Shown one piece after another: positions 14,987-24,360 of a stretch of 47,425 nucleotides of DNA; within the stretch, counting starts at the first letter, position 1; every line of letters begins with the position of its first letter. The DNA lies in contig CAYLQA010000029.1 in NCBI GenBank assembly GCA_964385695.1, positions 1-47,425 on the forward strand, written 5' to 3'. Made by a program: the position numbers and the translations under genes. The notes under the pieces are model-generated. The model was not told the origin of the DNA. It saw nothing but the letters and a program-made list of their open reading frames with translations, and ran no database searches. This DNA is from CAYLQA01 sp964385695 (lineage in GTDB: Bacteria > Desulfobacterota > Desulfobulbia > Desulfobulbales > Desulfurivibrionaceae).

Positions 14987-17653
14987 ATGCGTATTACCAT
15001 GCGATCGGTCCATAATAACATTCTGGGCAACCTGAATGATCTCACAGTAGACCTTGACCGTATCAACAAACAGATCTCATCCGGAAAACAGATGTCCAAG
15101 ATTTCCGATGATCCGGTCAGCCTGGTAACCGCCTTGGGGCTGAGGACAAATATCACCGAGATCAACCAGTATCAAGAAAATATCCAATTCGGCGACAGTA
15201 TGATCACGGCCTCGGAGAGCTCCCTTACCCAAATGAAGTCGCTGGCAATTACCGCAAAAACATTGGCTATTCAGATGGTGAACGCCCCGGTGAGCGCGGA
15301 AAACCGCACCAGTGCCGCAGGGGAAGTAAAACATCTCTGGGAAGAGGCGATCATGCTCGGCAACACCGAGGTTGGTGGCAAGTATGTTTTCGGCGGATAT
15401 CGGACAGCTGGATACACCGCTGCCGAGCCGGAACCCTTTATTGCGGATCTCATCGATGGATACCAGGTAAACGGAACCGTGCCCGGCTCCATAAACCAAT
15501 GGCTCAGCGGGACCATCGACAACACCCCGCCCGCCGATCTGGCAGCCAATGACCTGCTCATCAACGGCACGGATATTGGTGCTGTTGTGCTGAATGCAGC
15601 GGCAGTGAATGGCCTGAACATGACCGGCGCTTCGAACCTGAAAACAGCCATCAATGCCGCGGCCACCACCCCTTCGGTCACCGCCAATCTCACCACCCTC
15701 TATGCCGGTGCAGCTGCCACCGCTGAGGGCGGTTTCGGCGGTGAGACCATGACTCAATCAATAAATGGTACCGCCTTTAACGTAGTTGTTCCTAGTGGTG
15801 CAACAGCGGCCCAGGTGGCTACTCTCACGGTTGCGGCCATCAACGGCATCTCAGCCCAGACCGGCGTTTCTGCCGTGGTTGGAGACGCAACCAACGGTGG
15901 CGTGGCCAACTCGGTGGTACTGTCCAATAGTCAGCCCGGCGATGAAACAGACATTGTTGTCGGTGCCTTGGTAAACGCCAATGCCAATACTGGTTTGGCT
16001 CCCGCAACTTACAGCGTCGGTGCCGCCAACAATACAGGACAAATATCACTGAACTCCAGCGAGGCACTTGCCATTACCACCAGTGCTGCGGATGACACCA
16101 TCCTGGATCGTATCGGTCTCGGAGCAGGCGGGCTCGGCTTTGCCGATGTTGATGGTGATGGTTCCCTCACCTATGGCGCGCACCTGACCGCCACGGACCT
16201 GACCATCAACGGCACCGCCATTGGCGCCACGACCAGTGACACCATTTCAACAGTCTACAGCGATGCCTCGGCAGCAGCAAAGGCCACGGCAATCAACGCA
16301 CTGGAGAGCACCACCGGCGTCCATGCCGATATCACCCCGGCAACCATAACCGCGGGAACAGCAGCGCAGGCCGGAACCATACGTTCCGGTGACTTGGTGA
16401 TTAATGGTATCGACATTTTTGATGGCAGCAACACGACCACCAACCCGGATCCGGCCACGGTCATAGTGCAAGACACGGACAATGTTCTGCTCAACGGCAT
16501 CAATGCCAAGTCCGGCCAAACCGGTGTTTTCGCAAGCAGAGACAGCAACGGCAAATTAATCCTGACCGCCATTGACGGCCGAAACATCCAGGTTACCACC
16601 ACCGGCAATGGGGAAAATATTACCCACCTCAACGGTGCCGCAGCTGACACCCCAGCTAGCAAGGTGTACTTCGGCTCCCTGCAGCTCACCTCGGACAATC
16701 AATTTATCCTCGAATCCCCCACAACGGGCACGGCACCGACTATATACGAGGCAGGGCTGGACGCCATCGGCCTCAGCGGAGGCGGGGCAACCACAGGGGA
16801 AAGTAAAGATGTCGTGGATGACGGACGCGTGCAAGTCATCACGATCATGAAGCGCGACGGCAGTGTCCGCTACGCAGGAGACCGTGATCACGACCTCAGT
16901 ATAAAGGTAGGACAAAGCAGCACCCTTGATGTGACCAAGAACGGCAAAACCGCTGTGATGGACACAAACATCTTCAGCGCCCTGAAAGATTTGGAGGATG
17001 CACTACTCAACCAAAAACTCAGCACAGTCACGGGTGTCCATAAAGCCACCGACACCACGGCCACCCTGGACAGCAAAAAAACCGGGCTGGAGCAAGATTT
17101 TCTCTCCTTTACCAACGGAACCATCTCCGTCACCATTACGGATCACAATTATTACCCAGCCCGCAACAGCACCATGGATATCGGGGTGGATATAACCACG
17201 GATACTCCATCCAGCATTGCCGCAAAACTGCACGGTATCCCAGGCCTTACCGCTGCGTGGGATGCCAACGGTCAACTCAAGGTCGAAACCTCGGATACGG
17301 ATCGCTATACCTTTACCTTCACCGACACCTCAAACACAATGGCCTTGGCCGGTATAACCAGTGAGCAGATGCAGATCCAGGCCATCGACAAAACCATCGG
17401 CGACATGGAAACGGTAATGGAAAATCTGACCACCCAGATTTCCGACTTCGGGGCCAGGGCGAACCGCATACTTGTGCAGAATGAAATTTACCTCAACCTC
17501 GAGTTGGCGACCAAAGAAAACCTCTCGGAAAAAGAGGATACGGATCTCACCAAAGCATTAATGGAGATGAAGGCCAAAGAACTGGCCTATGAGGCTGCCC
17601 TATCGTCGGCAGCCAAGACTATGCAGCTCAGTCTTGTGAACTTCTTAAACTAG
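14987..17653 (+). CDS. flgL: Flagellar hook-associated protein 3 (FlgL), strongly enlarged
   Basis: FlgL is the second hook-filament junction protein. Residues 1-150 are flagellin-N-like (MRSVHNNILGNLNDLTVDLD, then ISSGKQMSKISDDPV and KYVFGGYRT). The last 100 residues are flagellin-C-like (MEMKAKELAYEAALSSAAK, MQLSLVNFLN). The 888 residues compare with about 300-500 for most FlgL. The central 180-780 region is a chain of flagellin_IN-like units (DLLINGTDIG, DLTINGTAIG, DLVINGIDIF) with GDATNGGVANS shared with FlgK. Three spaced 'D-L-x-I-N-G-x-x-I' starts suggest internal duplication. The gene starts 9 bases after flgK with GGAGG in front. Confidence 0.92.
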   Translation: MRITMRSVHNNILGNLNDLTVDLDRINKQISSGKQMSKISDDPVSLVTALGLRTNITEINQYQENIQFGDSMITASESSLTQMKSLAITAKTLAIQMVNAPVSAENRTSAAGEVKHLWEEAIMLGNTEVGGKYVFGGYRTAGYTAAEPEPFIADLIDGYQVNGTVPGSINQWLSGTIDNTPPADLAANDLLINGTDIGAVVLNAAAVNGLNMTGASNLKTAINAAATTPSVTANLTTLYAGAAATAEGGFGGETMTQSINGTAFNVVVPSGATAAQVATLTVAAINGISAQTGVSAVVGDATNGGVANSVVLSNSQPGDETDIVVGALVNANANTGLAPATYSVGAANNTGQISLNSSEALAITTSAADDTILDRIGLGAGGLGFADVDGDGSLTYGAHLTATDLTINGTAIGATTSDTISTVYSDASAAAKATAINALESTTGVHADITPATITAGTAAQAGTIRSGDLVINGIDIFDGSNTTTNPDPATVIVQDTDNVLLNGINAKSGQTGVFASRDSNGKLILTAIDGRNIQVTTTGNGENITHLNGAAADTPASKVYFGSLQLTSDNQFILESPTTGTAPTIYEAGLDAIGLSGGGATTGESKDVVDDGRVQVITIMKRDGSVRYAGDRDHDLSIKVGQSSTLDVTKNGKTAVMDTNIFSALKDLEDALLNQKLSTVTGVHKATDTTATLDSKKTGLEQDFLSFTNGTISVTITDHNYYPARNSTMDIGVDITTDTPSSIAAKLHGIPGLTAAWDANGQLKVETSDTDRYTFTFTDTSNTMALAGITSEQMQIQAIDKTIGDMETVMENLTTQISDFGARANRILVQNEIYLNLELATKENLSEKEDTDLTKALMEMKAKELAYEAALSSAAKTMQLSLVNFLN

Positions 17654-17758
17654 CGCTTGAGCAAAAGTTGCAGGGATACTACGCTAAGGGATGAGCAAAG
17701 GTAACCTCGCAACAGGCTGGTTTGGTCTCACAAGTAATAATGCCAGGGAGGGCGAAAG

Positions 17759-18022
17759 ATGCTGATTTTAGCAAGAAAGACCGGTGAAGCAATTGCCATT
17801 GGCGACTCCATCAAGGTTAAAATCCTGGAGGTCAAAGGGGGACAGGTCAAACTGGGGGTGGATGCCCCCCATGATGTGACCGTACACCGGGAAGAGATTT
17901 ATCTACGGATCGTAGAAGAAAATAAACGGGCTGCCATGGAGGCGCCCAGCGACCTGTCTGCCCTGACCTCGGTTTTTGGCGAGGGAGCAGACAAACAGGA
18001 CACTCCCCCAGGGGAGGACTAA
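17759..18022 (+). CDS. csrA: Carbon storage regulator CsrA, with C-terminal extension
   Basis: CsrA is an RNA-binding post-transcriptional regulator; in flagellated bacteria it represses flagellin mRNA until titrated by FliW. The first 60 residues are typical: MLILARKTGEAIAIGD, IKVKILEVKGGQVKLGVDAP, VHREEIYLRI. The final 27 residues, acidic and Pro-rich, exceed the 61-residue enteric protein and are a feature of FliW-dependent CsrA. A GGGAGGG ribosome site lies 6 bases upstream. The 105-base leader after flgL has two further GGGAT motifs that may bind CsrA itself. Confidence 0.95.
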   Translation: MLILARKTGEAIAIGDSIKVKILEVKGGQVKLGVDAPHDVTVHREEIYLRIVEENKRAAMEAPSDLSALTSVFGEGADKQDTPPGED

Positions 18023-18054
18023 ACCAATCTATACTGTGAGATGCGAGGGAAAAA

Positions 18055-18576
18055 ATGACTCTAGCAACTGTTGCGATGGAGGAAAGGATGGCTCAGGTTC
18101 CCACCACAAACGAAAATAACAACGACCAGCAGATGATCACGGTATCAACAAGCCGTTTTGGTGAAATTCAGGTCTCAAATGACAAGGTGATCACCATGGC
18201 CTCGCCTTTTTTGGGCTTTCCGGAATCAAAACATTTCGTGCTCCGGCCACACAGTGAGGATTCCCCCTTCATGTGGCTGCAGTCACTCGATGATCCTAAT
18301 CTTGCCTTTGTTGTCATCCAGGCCGCACTCCTGGTGCCCCAGTACACGCCGAGCATTCCAAATGCGACCCGGCAGGAACTGGCGGATGAAGGCGCAAGCG
18401 AACTGGATACCCTGTTGTTGCTGACCATCCCCCGCGACAACCCGCAGAAGATGACCGCCAACCTGCTGGGTCCACTGTTTGTCAACCCGGCAAAGCGCAT
18501 TGCCAAACAGGTCCTGCTGGACCCGACCGTTTATGATGCCTGCTGGCCGGTATTTACCAGCGACGCCGCCGAATAG
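18055..18576 (+). CDS. fliW: Flagellar assembly factor FliW (CsrA antagonist)
   Basis: FliW binds CsrA allosterically and flagellin, coupling filament export to flagellin translation. Core motifs are STSRFGEIQVSNDKVITMASPFLGFP near residue 30 (visible as TSRFGEI and FPESKHFVL), SPFMWLQSLDDPNLAFVV and LTIPRDNPQKMTANLLGPLFVNP, with the end KRIAKQVLLD. The N-terminal 30 residues are extra. A second ATG at 18088, with GGAGG 5 bases upstream, is an equally plausible or better start. It follows csrA by 32 bases, the usual csrA-fliW pairing. Confidence 0.92.
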   Translation: MTLATVAMEERMAQVPTTNENNNDQQMITVSTSRFGEIQVSNDKVITMASPFLGFPESKHFVLRPHSEDSPFMWLQSLDDPNLAFVVIQAALLVPQYTPSIPNATRQELADEGASELDTLLLLTIPRDNPQKMTANLLGPLFVNPAKRIAKQVLLDPTVYDACWPVFTSDAAE

Positions 18577-18703
18577 CAGAGCCAGGCGAACCCCACAGCC
18601 AACAAATCAACACAGCATGAAAACGCGTGTGTACGCTAAAAAAACAGGAAAACTACGAGAAAAAATGAACGGCGGTAGGATAAAGAAAGGTTACAAACAA
18701 AGA

Positions 18704-19006
18704 TTACTTGTCAAGCACGGTCTCGGAGAGCAGGCTTGCCATCATTTTGTCTGCAATCTTGTGGGGATCAACTTGATATTCGCCGCGCTCGATCTGCTGC
18801 TTCAATTCCTGCACGCGATCGGCACGGACCGCAGGGGTCTGCTCCAATACTTCTTTGGCTTTTTGGACCTCTTGAGAGCCGGCGGAAAGCTCAACGCGAT
18901 CACCCTGCGGAGCTTTAGACGCACTGGAGGTAGGGGAACCGGACTCGGATCTTTTGACCTGAGTCTTCTCTGTCTTTATTTGTTGGAAAACATTAGTGAC
19001 TTTCAT
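18704..19006 (-). CDS. flgM: Anti-sigma-28 factor FlgM
   Basis: FlgM binds and inhibits FliA (sigma-28) until it is exported through the completed hook. The 100-residue protein has the disordered Ser/Lys-rich N-terminus and the FlgM C-terminal core: KAKEVLEQTPAVRADRVQEL and QQIERGEYQVDPHKIADKMM. It is convergent to fliW and transcribed from a near-consensus sigma-28 promoter about 100 bases upstream, so FliA would control its own inhibitor. AGGAGAG lies a few bases before the ATG. The 127 bases between fliW and flgM show no clear terminator. Confidence 0.93.
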   Translation of the reverse strand: MKVTNVFQQIKTEKTQVKRSESGSPTSSASKAPQGDRVELSAGSQEVQKAKEVLEQTPAVRADRVQELKQQIERGEYQVDPHKIADKMMASLLSETVLDK

Positions 19007-19107
19007 GGCTCTCTCCTGACATCCTTGCAGGGATTGTCAGCCAATGATTTTGAAGGCGGACGGAACAACCCTGTCCCATCATATACACCTACATATTCCT
19101 AGTTATC

Positions 19108-19134
19108 ATATCGGCCCCTCAAAAACAAACTTAA
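19108..19134 (-). promoter_or_regulatory. Sigma-28 (FliA) promoter of flgM
   Basis: On the minus strand TTAAGTTT, 11 bases, GCCGATAT matches TAAAGTTT-N11-GCCGATAA at 13 or 14 of 16 positions with exact spacing. Transcription would start near 19100, leaving a leader of about 95 bases before flgM. The remainder of the 19007-19337 interval, upstream of polA, shows no further clear element. Confidence 0.75.
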
Positions 19135-19337
19135 TTTTTTTTTCACTTCCCCCAAAAAGCACTACAAGTGCCGGCAAGGCAATAACTTAGCATCTCCCTA
19201 TACCTTCTCTTTAAACACCCGCCGCCACACGCTTCAGGGTGCACACCCTCTCCTACCTTCCGCGTACGAGTCTTTTTCAAAAAAACCACCCTTTGTTGTC
19301 CGTTGTCAAAGCAGGCTCCTGCTGGTAGTATCTGCCC

Positions 19338-22016
19338 ATGAATTCTCAAGAACCTGTTTACCTTATTGACGGCAGCGCCTATATCTACCGGGCCTACCAT
19401 GCGATCGCCCCATTGACCAACAGCAAGGGGCTTCCCACCCATGCGGTCCTGGGTTTCACCAACATGCTGCTCCGGGTCATCCGGGAAAAACAGCCCAAAT
19501 ACCTGGCCATAGCCTTTGACATGCGCGGCCCCACATTCCGGCATGAAATGTACAGCGAGTACAAGGCCAACCGCCCGCCCATGCCCGATGACCTTGCCTG
19601 CCAGATTCCCTTTATCAAGGATATGGCGCGGGCCCACAATATTCTTTCCCTTGAAGAACAGGGATTTGAGGCGGATGATTTTTTGGCCTCAGCCGCCAAG
19701 ATAATCGAGCAACAAAACCACCCGGTAATCCTCATCTCCGGCGATAAGGATCTGCTGCAGCTTGTCTCGGACAAGGTCACCATGTGGGACCCCATGCGCG
19801 ACAAAATCATGGACCCGGCCGCGGTGACAAAAAAATACAATGTTCCTCCCAATATGCTCCTAGATCTTTTCTCTCTTATCGGGGACAGCTCGGATAATGT
19901 CCCCGGCGTACCCGGCGTAGGCCCCAAAACCGCGGAAAAGCTGCTCAACCAGTTTGAAACTCTGGAGGGCCTATACGAGAATCTGGACAACATCACCCAG
20001 AAAAAACTCAAGGAAAAGCTCAGCGACAATAAAGACCAGGCCTTTCTCTCCCGCCAGCTCATTGCTCTAAAAATGGATCTTGAGGTTCCCCAAAGCCTGG
20101 ATTCATACGCCCTGCAGGAGGCGGATAACGAAAAATTGCGAGAGCTCTACACCGAGCTGGAGTTCACCCGCCTGCTCAAAGAGCAAACCACAACCCCGGC
20201 CCTGTCCCACGATGGTTTTCAGCTTATTCAAAGCGAGTCGACCCTCAAAGAACTCGCTACAAGCCTAACCCAAAAAGAAATGGTGGTGCTGGATACGGAG
20301 ACAAACTCCCTCAACCCGCTCACCACCGAACTGGTTGGCATCTCCCTTTGCGCCACAAGGAAAGAGGCCTACTACATCCCCATCGGTCACCGGGACGAGA
20401 GTGGCGATCTCGTTGCCGGCCAGCTTCCCTGCGACACAGCGCTGGACATTTTACGCCCCCTTTTGCAAAACAAAGATATTGCCAAGCTGGGGCATAACCT
20501 CAAGTTTGATTACCAGGTCTTCCAAACCCACGGGCTCACCCTGGAAGGTCCACTTTGGGATACCCTGATTGCCTCCTACCTCATTGACCCGTCCAAGCGC
20601 TCCCATAAGCTCGATGACCTCTGCGAGGATATTATCGACCAACGGTTGACCAGCTTTAGTGAGGTGACCAATAAGGATAAGCGGCCCGACGCCTTTGCCT
20701 ATGTCGATCTTACGGCGGCATGCGATTATTCCTGTGAGGATGTGGTTGGTGCCTATCTGCTCTGGCAGCATTTCCAGTCCCAGCTGAAAGATTTGGACCT
20801 GTGGCAACTTTTCGCCGATCTTGAGATTCGACTCATCCCCATCCTGGCCCAGATGGAACGGGCCGGTGTCCTGGTGGATTCGGAATTTCTGGACACGATG
20901 TCCGAGGAGCTCGATGCCCAACTCAAGGAGATTGAGACCACCATCTATGAACTTGCCGAAGAGGAATTCAATATCAACTCGCCCAAACAGTTGGGCACCA
21001 TCCTTTTTGAAAAGCTTGAGCTTCCCCACGGCCGCAAGACCAAGACAGGCTACTCCACCGATGCCAAGGTGCTGGAAAAACTGGCCAGTATCCACGAGCT
21101 GCCCGCAGCGGTAATAAACCATCGCAACCTGAGCAAGCTTAAATCCACCTATGTGGACAAGCTCACCACCTTGATCCAGCCTCACAGCGGCCGGGTGCAC
21201 ACCTCGTTCAACCAGGCGGTCACTGCCACCGGCAGACTGAGCAGCTCCAACCCGAACCTGCAGAATATCCCCATCCGTACCCCGGAGGGCCAGCGTATCA
21301 GAGAGGCCTTTGTTGCCGCGCCGGGCCATTTGTTTCTCTCTGCCGATTACTCCCAGATCGACCTCAGGGTCCTGGCCCATTATTCACAGGATGCGGCCCT
21401 GCTTGAGGCCTTTCGCAAGGGCGAGGATATTCACAAACAGACAGCGGCAGAGATATTTCAAGTCAATGCGGCCTTTCTCACCCCGGAGATGCGGCGGGTG
21501 GCCAAGACCATCAACTTCGGCATTATCTACGGCATGAGTGCATTCGGCCTTTCCAACCAGCTCAACATCAGCCGCAAGGAGGCAGGTACCTTTATCGAGC
21601 GTTATTTCAGCCACTATGCCGGGGTGAAACAATTTATGGAAGATATCGTGATTCAGGCGCAGGAAGACGGATTTGTCACCACCCTGCTCAAGCGCCGCCG
21701 CCTTTTGCCGGAGATAAAGAGCCCCAACAAGACACGGCGGGAGTTTGCCGAACGCACCGCGATCAATACGCCGATCCAGGGCACTGCCGCAGATATCATC
21801 AAACTGGCAACCATTGCCACGGTTGAGCAGCTCAAGCAAGAAAAGCTACAGGCCGCCCTGCTCCTGCAGATCCACGACGAGCTTGTTTTTGAGGTGCCGG
21901 AAGGCGAGATTGAGAAAACTGAGCAACTGGTCAAAGAGGCCATGGAGCATGTCATGGAACTTGACGTGCCCCTGGTGGTCAATACCACAGTGGGAAAAAA
22001 CCTGTCCAAGGTCTAA
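19338..22016 (+). CDS. polA: DNA polymerase I
   Basis: PolA fills gaps and removes RNA primers. The 892-residue protein has all three domains. A 5' nuclease domain spans about 1-290 (LIDGSAYIYRAYHA, KANRPPMPDDL, ISGDKDLLQL, GDSSDNVPGVPGVGPKTA). A 3'-5' exonuclease spans about 295-490 and retains the D-x-E motif (VVLDTETNSL) and GHNLKFDYQV, so proofreading is likely active. The polymerase domain from about 500 has motif A DYSQIDLRVLAH, motif B RRVAKTINFGIIYGMS and motif C QIHDELVFEV. No strong ribosome site is visible before the ATG. Confidence 0.97.
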   Translation: MNSQEPVYLIDGSAYIYRAYHAIAPLTNSKGLPTHAVLGFTNMLLRVIREKQPKYLAIAFDMRGPTFRHEMYSEYKANRPPMPDDLACQIPFIKDMARAHNILSLEEQGFEADDFLASAAKIIEQQNHPVILISGDKDLLQLVSDKVTMWDPMRDKIMDPAAVTKKYNVPPNMLLDLFSLIGDSSDNVPGVPGVGPKTAEKLLNQFETLEGLYENLDNITQKKLKEKLSDNKDQAFLSRQLIALKMDLEVPQSLDSYALQEADNEKLRELYTELEFTRLLKEQTTTPALSHDGFQLIQSESTLKELATSLTQKEMVVLDTETNSLNPLTTELVGISLCATRKEAYYIPIGHRDESGDLVAGQLPCDTALDILRPLLQNKDIAKLGHNLKFDYQVFQTHGLTLEGPLWDTLIASYLIDPSKRSHKLDDLCEDIIDQRLTSFSEVTNKDKRPDAFAYVDLTAACDYSCEDVVGAYLLWQHFQSQLKDLDLWQLFADLEIRLIPILAQMERAGVLVDSEFLDTMSEELDAQLKEIETTIYELAEEEFNINSPKQLGTILFEKLELPHGRKTKTGYSTDAKVLEKLASIHELPAAVINHRNLSKLKSTYVDKLTTLIQPHSGRVHTSFNQAVTATGRLSSSNPNLQNIPIRTPEGQRIREAFVAAPGHLFLSADYSQIDLRVLAHYSQDAALLEAFRKGEDIHKQTAAEIFQVNAAFLTPEMRRVAKTINFGIIYGMSAFGLSNQLNISRKEAGTFIERYFSHYAGVKQFMEDIVIQAQEDGFVTTLLKRRRLLPEIKSPNKTRREFAERTAINTPIQGTAADIIKLATIATVEQLKQEKLQAALLLQIHDELVFEVPEGEIEKTEQLVKEAMEHVMELDVPLVVNTTVGKNLSKV

Positions 22017-22120
22017 CCCATAGAGAAACTTGACGATTTCACAGAAAATCTTTAGGATAGCAAACCAACCCATTCAATCCATTATGCTTTGATCCCCATG
22101 GGAATTAAAGGAGAAGATAG

Positions 22121-24010
22121 ATGTTAGATTTTATGCGTCGCAAGGCCCAGTCCACCACGATCCAGATCACCATTTTGCTGATCATTATTGTCTTTGTCTT
22201 TTGGGGCGTGGGCACCAACCAGGGCGGGAATGGCAATGCCATTGCCACTGTGAACGACCAGGGTATTACCTACCAGGAGTACCAACGTCTGTACGAGCAG
22301 ACCGTGTCCGATTATCGGGAACGCCTGGGCGGCAACCTGCCCTCCGGCCTTTTGGAGACTCTTGGCATCAAGCAGCAGGTGCTCAAGCAGCTTATCCAAA
22401 AACACCTCATGCAGCAGGGAGCGGCCGAAGCGGGCCTTATGGTGAGTAACATGGAAGTACGCAAGGCCATCCAGGAGATGGAATCCTTTCGCCAGGACGG
22501 CATCTTCAACATGGACCGCTACAAACAGCTTCTCTCCTCCTCCAGAATGACCAGCACGGACTTTGAAGAGGGCATCCGCTCGGACATGATGAACGGCAAG
22601 ATCGTCGACCACTTCAGCCGCTTTACCAAGATAAGCGATGCGGAGCTGAGCGAGCGTTTTGCCTATGAAAATAATGAGGTGCAGTTGAACTACGTTATCT
22701 TAAAGGCAGACGACTTCGGTAAAAGGGTGGTTATTGAGGATGAAAAACTCACCGCCTTTTACGATAAGGAAAAGGACAAGTACAAGACCGCACCCCAGGT
22801 GAAACTGAAATACCTCAGCTTTGACCTTGATGCGGCTGGCAGCTTCAAATTTTCCGATGCGGAAATCGAAAAGTACTACCAAGACAATATGGCAAAATAC
22901 TCTACCCCGGAGCAGCGGCACGCCCGCCATATCCTGGTTAAGTCCGATGCGGGAGACAGCGACAAACTGCGGGAGACCAAACGCAAGAAGATCGAGACCA
23001 TTCTGGAGCTTGCCAAAAAGGATCAGGACTTTGCCAAGCTGGCCAAGGAATACTCCGAAGGACCTTCTGCTGTTGGCGGAGGCGACTTAGGGTTCTTTAG
23101 ACGCGGGCAAATGGTCAAACCGTTTGACGATGCGGTTTTTGCCATGAAACCGGGTGAGCTCAGCGGTGTGGTGGAAACTCAATTCGGCTTTCATATCATC
23201 AAGCTTGAGGAAATCAAGGCGGCAAAGGTTACCTCTCTCGACAAGGCGCGCAAAGAGATCGCCGCAACCATGAAAAAGGAAAAGGGCAAGACCCTGACCT
23301 ACCAGCTGGCAAACCAGGCCTACGAAAACATCATCCTTGCAGGCAGCCTGGAAAAATATGCGCAGGAGAGCAAAACCCAGCTTAAGGAGACAGACTTCTT
23401 TACCCGCAACAAGGCGCCCAAAGGAGTGGCTGGTAACATAGCTGCCCTGAACGCCGCATTTTCTTTAAAAAAGGGAGAACTCAGCTCCCTGCTTGAAGGA
23501 GGCGACGGCTACACCATCCTCTTTATTGCCGACGAGAAAGCCCCTGAGGTGCCGGAATTGCCAGCGGTACGGGCAAGGGTTGAAAAAGATTTTATTGCAG
23601 CTTCGGCCAAGGACCTGGCCCAGGAGCAAGCCAAGTCCATTCTGACCGCTGCCAAAGAAACGGATCTGGCCCAAGCTGCCAAAAAGGAGGGGCTTAAAGT
23701 ACTGGAAACACCCTTCTTCTCCCGCAAAAACCAATCCGCCAGCACCCTGCCCAACGTGGTGACCACAGGCGGGCTTGGACTTTCAAGCAAAATGCCCTAC
23801 CCGGAGCAGGAGTTTGCCGATGGAGCCACCTTTTATGTGATTCATCTTGAGGAAAGCAAGAGCGCGGACATGGCGCTTCTCTCTGAAGAAAAAGAGCAAC
23901 TGCTCCAGCGCCTCAAGCAGGATAAGCAGCTCAAGTTGATGGGTGCCTGGCTTGCCTATTTGGAGGACAATGCCGAGATCACGACCAATAAGGATTTCTT
24001 CCAGAACTAA
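22121..24010 (+). CDS. ppiD: PpiD-type periplasmic folding factor (SurA N-terminal and PPIC rotamase domains)
   Basis: This is a membrane-anchored periplasmic chaperone of the SurA/PpiD group, assisting outer-membrane and periplasmic proteins. Of 629 residues, 1-15 are cytoplasmic (MLDFMRRKAQ), about 16-32 form one membrane helix (ITILLIIIVFVFWGVG), and the rest is periplasmic. A SurA_N-like domain (VNDQGITYQEYQRLYEQ) is followed by the parvulin domain at about 265-355 (RHARHILVKS, GGGDLGFFRRGQMVKPFDDA, TQFGFHIIKLEE). AAAGGAG precedes the ATG by 8 bases. The gene is separate from polA by about 100 bases. Confidence 0.92.
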   Translation: MLDFMRRKAQSTTIQITILLIIIVFVFWGVGTNQGGNGNAIATVNDQGITYQEYQRLYEQTVSDYRERLGGNLPSGLLETLGIKQQVLKQLIQKHLMQQGAAEAGLMVSNMEVRKAIQEMESFRQDGIFNMDRYKQLLSSSRMTSTDFEEGIRSDMMNGKIVDHFSRFTKISDAELSERFAYENNEVQLNYVILKADDFGKRVVIEDEKLTAFYDKEKDKYKTAPQVKLKYLSFDLDAAGSFKFSDAEIEKYYQDNMAKYSTPEQRHARHILVKSDAGDSDKLRETKRKKIETILELAKKDQDFAKLAKEYSEGPSAVGGGDLGFFRRGQMVKPFDDAVFAMKPGELSGVVETQFGFHIIKLEEIKAAKVTSLDKARKEIAATMKKEKGKTLTYQLANQAYENIILAGSLEKYAQESKTQLKETDFFTRNKAPKGVAGNIAALNAAFSLKKGELSSLLEGGDGYTILFIADEKAPEVPELPAVRARVEKDFIAASAKDLAQEQAKSILTAAKETDLAQAAKKEGLKVLETPFFSRKNQSASTLPNVVTTGGLGLSSKMPYPEQEFADGATFYVIHLEESKSADMALLSEEKEQLLQRLKQDKQLKLMGAWLAYLEDNAEITTNKDFFQN

Positions 24011-24027
24011 AAAGGTCTTCGACTGGG

Positions 24028-24357
24028 TCAGTCCTTGGGCCGGCCCGGTCCCCAGAGCGGATCATCGCCAAAGCGATCCATCCACCAGTCTTCGCCCTCT
24101 AAGGGTTGATCCTCCCCCGGAACCAGGGGAAAAAGATACTTTGTACAGTAATTGATCAGTGTTTGATAGGCCGCAGTGAGCCTGTGCATCTCCACAGACT
24201 CATCTTCTGCATCCGGATCGGAATTGTCCGCCAGATCCGGGTGATGCTTTTTGCACAGGCTACGATACGCCTGCTTGATCTGGGCCAGGGTCGCCTGATC
24301 CGGCAACCCTAAGAGTCTTTTGGCCTCGATAATCTCTTTCCATTCCTCGTTGGTCAC
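24028..24357 (-). CDS. Small J-domain protein (DnaJ-like co-chaperone)
   Basis: The 109-residue protein has one J domain: LLGLPDQATLAQIKQAYRSL (GLPDQATLAQIKQAYR), then KKHHPDLADN containing the HPD tripeptide that stimulates Hsp70 ATPase. The tail is acidic and Trp/Gly-rich (EGEDWWMDRFGDDPLWG), with no zinc or substrate-binding domain, so the client is unknown. It starts with GTG three bases after the plsY stop, implying translational coupling. It is convergent with ppiD, only 17 bases apart. Confidence 0.85.
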   Translation of the reverse strand: MTNEEWKEIIEAKRLLGLPDQATLAQIKQAYRSLCKKHHPDLADNSDPDAEDESVEMHRLTAAYQTLINYCTKYLFPLVPGEDQPLEGEDWWMDRFGDDPLWGPGRPKD

Positions 24358-24360
24358 GGC

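Noticed and set aside
20451..21380. 309-codon open frame antisense to polA
   Set aside because: Shadow of the polymerase coding frame; no independent coding signal.
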